Of a stretch of 64,000 nt of DNA, positions 61,403 through 64,000 are shown piece by piece. Where the stretch lies: the NCBI GenBank assembly GCA_910586645.1, contig CAJUIS010000010.1, positions 1 to 64,000 of the forward strand, given 5' to 3'. The notes beneath the pieces are model-generated. The model saw only the letters and a program-made list of their open reading frames with translations. It was not told where the DNA came from and did not search any database. This DNA is from an uncultured Lachnospiraceae bacterium. GTDB taxonomy: Bacteria > Bacillota > Clostridia > Lachnospirales > Lachnospiraceae. Numbering within the stretch: position 1 is the first letter of the stretch; every line of letters begins with the position of its first letter. Position numbers and translations under genes: made by a program.

Positions 61403-62899
61403 ATGTTATTTAACTCATTGGATTTTTTAATCTTCTTTCCGGCTGTAACGCTGCTTTATTTTATTATGCCGCAGAAATTAAAGCAGATGTGGCTGCTGGT
61501 TGTCAGTTACTATTTTTATATGTGCTGGAATGCAAAATATGCGCTTTTGATTTTGTTTTCCACAGCCGTTACGTATGCCAGCGGCCTTTTGCTGGAAAAA
61601 GCAAAGACAGGCCCATGGGATGACGCCAGGAAAGTCAGGTATAAAAATCTTACGGTAGCGCTCAGCTTTACGTTAAATCTCGCCGTTCTTTTTTATTTCA
61701 AATATTTTAATTTTACACTGGATACGATAAGCGGGCTGTTTCGCGCGGCTCACATTGAGCTGAATCTGCCTGTGTTTGACATTGTGCTTCCGGTTGGGAT
61801 TTCATTTTATACGTTTCAGGCGCTAAGCTATACGATGGATGTTTACAGGGGAGAGATTTACGCGGAGAAAAACTTTTTCCGCTATGCATTGTTTGTGTCT
61901 TTTTTTCCGCAGCTTGTGGCAGGGCCGATCGAACGTTCCAAGAACCTGATCCGGCAGCTTGCCGTGCCGAAAAAGTTTAATTTTGAATCGGCGAGAGACG
62001 GGGCGCTGTTGATGATATGGGGATTTTTCCTAAAGGTCGTTCTGGCGGACAGAGTTGCGATTTTTGTGGACGCCGTATATGCGGATTACCAGACTTACGG
62101 CGGATGGTATCTGATTGTCGGCACGCTGTTTTTTGCGGTGCAGGTGTACTGTGATTTTTATGGATATTCTGTGATTGCGATGGGAGCGGCCGAAATTTTA
62201 GGGATTCATCTGATGGAGAATTTCGACGCGCCGTACTTTTCCACGACAGTGGCCGAGTATTGGAGAAAATGGCACATTTCTCTGACGTCCTGGTTTAAAG
62301 ATTACCTCTATATTCCGCTTGGCGGCAGCAAAAAAGGGATTGTGCGCAAGCATATCAATAAAATGGCTGTTTTTCTGGTCAGCGGCCTGTGGCATGGCGC
62401 TTCGTTTTCCTATGTGGCATGGGGAGGATTGAACGGACTGTATCAGGTGATGGGGGAACTCCTTAAGCCTGCAAGGGACAGGCTTACGGCTTTTTTGCGT
62501 TTGAACAGGGAATCGTTTGGACATAAGCTGGCAAAAATGGCATGTACGCTGTTTTTGGTGGATTTTTCCCTGATTTTCTTCCGGGCGGACCGGTTTTTGG
62601 ATGCAATTGCAATTATCCGGCAGATTGGCACGGTGAACAATCCGTGGATTTTATTTGACGGCTCCATTTATGAGTGCGGTCTGGATCAAAAGAATTTTTT
62701 TGTGGCGCTGGTGTGCATAGCGATTCTTTTATTTGCGGACTACTGCAAGCATAAAGGGATTGCGCTGCGCAAAGAGATTGCAAAACAGGATTACTGGTTC
62801 CGATGGCTTGTAATTTCAGCTTCGGTCTGTGCAATTTTAATATTTGGAATCTGGGGAACGGAATACAATGCCGCTGGATTTTTATATTTTCAATTTTGA
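61403..62899 (+). CDS. MBOAT O-acyltransferase (AlgI/DltB-like)
   Basis: A 498-residue polytopic membrane protein of the MBOAT family, with about ten to twelve hydrophobic segments. The family landmarks are FVSFFPQLVAGPIERS (about 164-179), YWRKWHISLTSWFKDYLYIP with His291, and the catalytic GLWHGASF with His331. Such proteins move acetyl or other acyl groups to the outer face for modification of alginate, teichoic acid or other polysaccharides. The next gene, an SGNH-type protein 8 bp away, is the expected partner. The polymer is unknown. Confidence 0.92.
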   Translation: MLFNSLDFLIFFPAVTLLYFIMPQKLKQMWLLVVSYYFYMCWNAKYALLILFSTAVTYASGLLLEKAKTGPWDDARKVRYKNLTVALSFTLNLAVLFYFKYFNFTLDTISGLFRAAHIELNLPVFDIVLPVGISFYTFQALSYTMDVYRGEIYAEKNFFRYALFVSFFPQLVAGPIERSKNLIRQLAVPKKFNFESARDGALLMIWGFFLKVVLADRVAIFVDAVYADYQTYGGWYLIVGTLFFAVQVYCDFYGYSVIAMGAAEILGIHLMENFDAPYFSTTVAEYWRKWHISLTSWFKDYLYIPLGGSKKGIVRKHINKMAVFLVSGLWHGASFSYVAWGGLNGLYQVMGELLKPARDRLTAFLRLNRESFGHKLAKMACTLFLVDFSLIFFRADRFLDAIAIIRQIGTVNNPWILFDGSIYECGLDQKNFFVALVCIAILLFADYCKHKGIALRKEIAKQDYWFRWLVISASVCAILIFGIWGTEYNAAGFLYFQF

Positions 62900-62907
62900 G
62901 GTGGCGT

Positions 62908-64000
62908 ATGAGAGAGAAATTAAAAAAAATAGCATCCACGGCAATCTGCTGTATGCTGTTTGCCGCAATGCTTCTTTCATCCTGGAAGTTTTTGATGCGG
63001 AAGGGCAGTTATGTGAAAAATGAAGATTTTTACAGTTATGAGGGAGACTATGACGTTTTGTTTCTTGGCACAAGCCATGTGGTGATGGGCGTTTCTCCAA
63101 TGGAACTGTGGAAGGATTACGGCATTGTATCTTACAATCTCGCCAATCACGGACAGTGGATTCCGATTGATTACTGGGTATTAAAAAACGCCCTGGATTA
63201 TACGAAACCAAAACTTGTGGTTTTGGATATCCGGGCCATTGATATAGAAAATAATAAAGTTTCCCCGGAACATGCGGCGCAGACGCATGAATCGTTTGAC
63301 CGGATGCCGCTGAGCAGGAATAAAATCGCTGCGATTTATGATCTGTTTCCAAAAGGGGAGCGGATGGAATATCTGTTTGATTTTTCCATTTATCATACCA
63401 GATGGAAAGAAATCGATCAGACGTTTTTTGAAGAGGCGCTTCCGTCAGAGGAAAAGGGGGCGGATCTTGACAATTCGAATAATTTTGATCAGACGAAAAT
63501 ATATGAGCTGAAGCCGCCGAAGATTTATGATAAGAGCGAAATGAATACAGGGGAGACGGTCGGAAAAGAGTATCTGCGGAAAATCATTGAGCTGTGCCGG
63601 GAGGAAGGGATAGAAATTCTGCTGACGTCGCTTCCGTATGCGCCAAACCACGCTTATCAGAAGTGGCTGAACAGCGCGCAGGCCATTGCGGACGAGTATG
63701 GCGTCCCCTACCTTGATATGATTGTGGAAGATACTTTTGTCAATTATCATACAGATTTTTTTGACGAGGATCATCTGAATTCTTCCGGGGCGAAAAAGAC
63801 GACAAAGGAGCTGGGCAGGTACTTAAAGGAGAATTTCGATTTGCCGGATCACAGAGACGGAGAGGCTGCAGAGAAGTGGAACCAGGATTATGAGGATTAC
63901 AAAGCGCATAAAGTGGAAGCGCTGAAACTGCAGAAAAGTCTGGATACGTATCTGATGCTGCTGGCCGACGACGATTTTGACGCAGTGATTGAAATTTATA
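62908..64000 (+). CDS. SGNH-type acyl-transfer partner of MBOAT (partial, runs off right edge)
   Basis: At least 364 residues are encoded, with no stop before the window ends. An N-terminal hydrophobic segment (about 8-27) anchors or exports it. The SGNH block I is FLGTSHVVMGVSP (52-64; Ser56 the likely nucleophile, GTSH in place of GDSL), and the Asp-x-x-His block is FDEDHLNSSGA (His289). DltD, AlgJ and AlgX use this fold to complete polymer acylation after an MBOAT protein. GAGGTGG precedes ATG 62908. It continues beyond the domain into a helical region. Confidence 0.8.
   Translation, partial: MREKLKKIASTAICCMLFAAMLLSSWKFLMRKGSYVKNEDFYSYEGDYDVLFLGTSHVVMGVSPMELWKDYGIVSYNLANHGQWIPIDYWVLKNALDYTKPKLVVLDIRAIDIENNKVSPEHAAQTHESFDRMPLSRNKIAAIYDLFPKGERMEYLFDFSIYHTRWKEIDQTFFEEALPSEEKGADLDNSNNFDQTKIYELKPPKIYDKSEMNTGETVGKEYLRKIIELCREEGIEILLTSLPYAPNHAYQKWLNSAQAIADEYGVPYLDMIVEDTFVNYHTDFFDEDHLNSSGAKKTTKELGRYLKENFDLPDHRDGEAAEKWNQDYEDYKAHKVEALKLQKSLDTYLMLLADDDFDAVIEIY

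Overview
The window looks like chromosome from a spore-forming member of the Lachnospiraceae (Clostridia, Firmicutes). The evidence is a Spo0A gene with Spo0A-type boxes, a Gram-positive rnc-smc-ftsY cluster, strong AGGAGG-type ribosome sites with frequent TTG/GTG starts, the clostridial PyrK/PyrDB pair, a CD1871A-type CXXC microprotein, and family-typical proteins (DUF5662, DUF5688, DUF1292, DUF5050). No rRNA, tRNA, CRISPR array or insertion sequence was recognised. Gene density is high and almost every gene is intact; only the last gene runs off the right edge.

Layout. 0.2-10.2 kb (+): a compact Tad-like pilus/secretion operon made of a TadZ-like protein with a degenerate P-loop, TadA ATPase, a double-length TadB/TadC-like membrane protein, six small or single-pass membrane proteins, and a 1549-residue secreted subtilase carrying InlB-type repeats. 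10.2-15.6 kb: CNNM/CorC membrane protein (-), glycogen phosphorylase, a degenerate WecG/TagA-family protein and a YitT transporter. 15.7-21.4 kb: PucR/CdaR-type regulator, ftsE, ftsX, S41 protease, VanZ protein, and prfB with its programmed +1 frameshift. 21.4-29.3 kb: one long run hom, proposed homoserine kinase, lysC, pyrC, pyrF, pyrK, pyrD, ending in a strong terminator. 29.3-33.4 kb: FeoA-FeoB fusion, then a thioredoxin lipoprotein, CXXC microprotein and polyferredoxin membrane protein in overlapping order.

33.4-40.3 kb: an unrecognised protein (-) divergent from a Ser/Thr kinase whose C-terminal half carries a CxCxxC...HH motif like the zinc site of tRNA-guanine transglycosylases; then gltX, a UvrD-type helicase and DUF1292. 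40.5-45.3 kb: a GlgX-like protein that has lost its catalytic residues, DUF5662, trpS, plsX, acpP. 45.4-52 kb: rnc, smc, ftsY, ilvA. 52-54.6 kb: spo0A followed by glgA. 54.6-61.2 kb (-): DUF5688 protein, a regulator-potABCD polyamine operon and a DUF5050 protein. 61.4-64 kb (+): an MBOAT O-acyltransferase and a partial SGNH-type partner, probably for acylation of a cell-surface polymer.

Connections: glycogen metabolism appears at three separate loci (glgP, the GlgX-like pseudoenzyme, glgA), with glgA directly after spo0A. Aspartate-derived amino acid synthesis and pyrimidine synthesis share one transcription unit. The least conventional parts are the Tad-like locus, the kinase/TGT-like fusion, the GlgX-like pseudoenzyme and the thioredoxin/microprotein/polyferredoxin trio.
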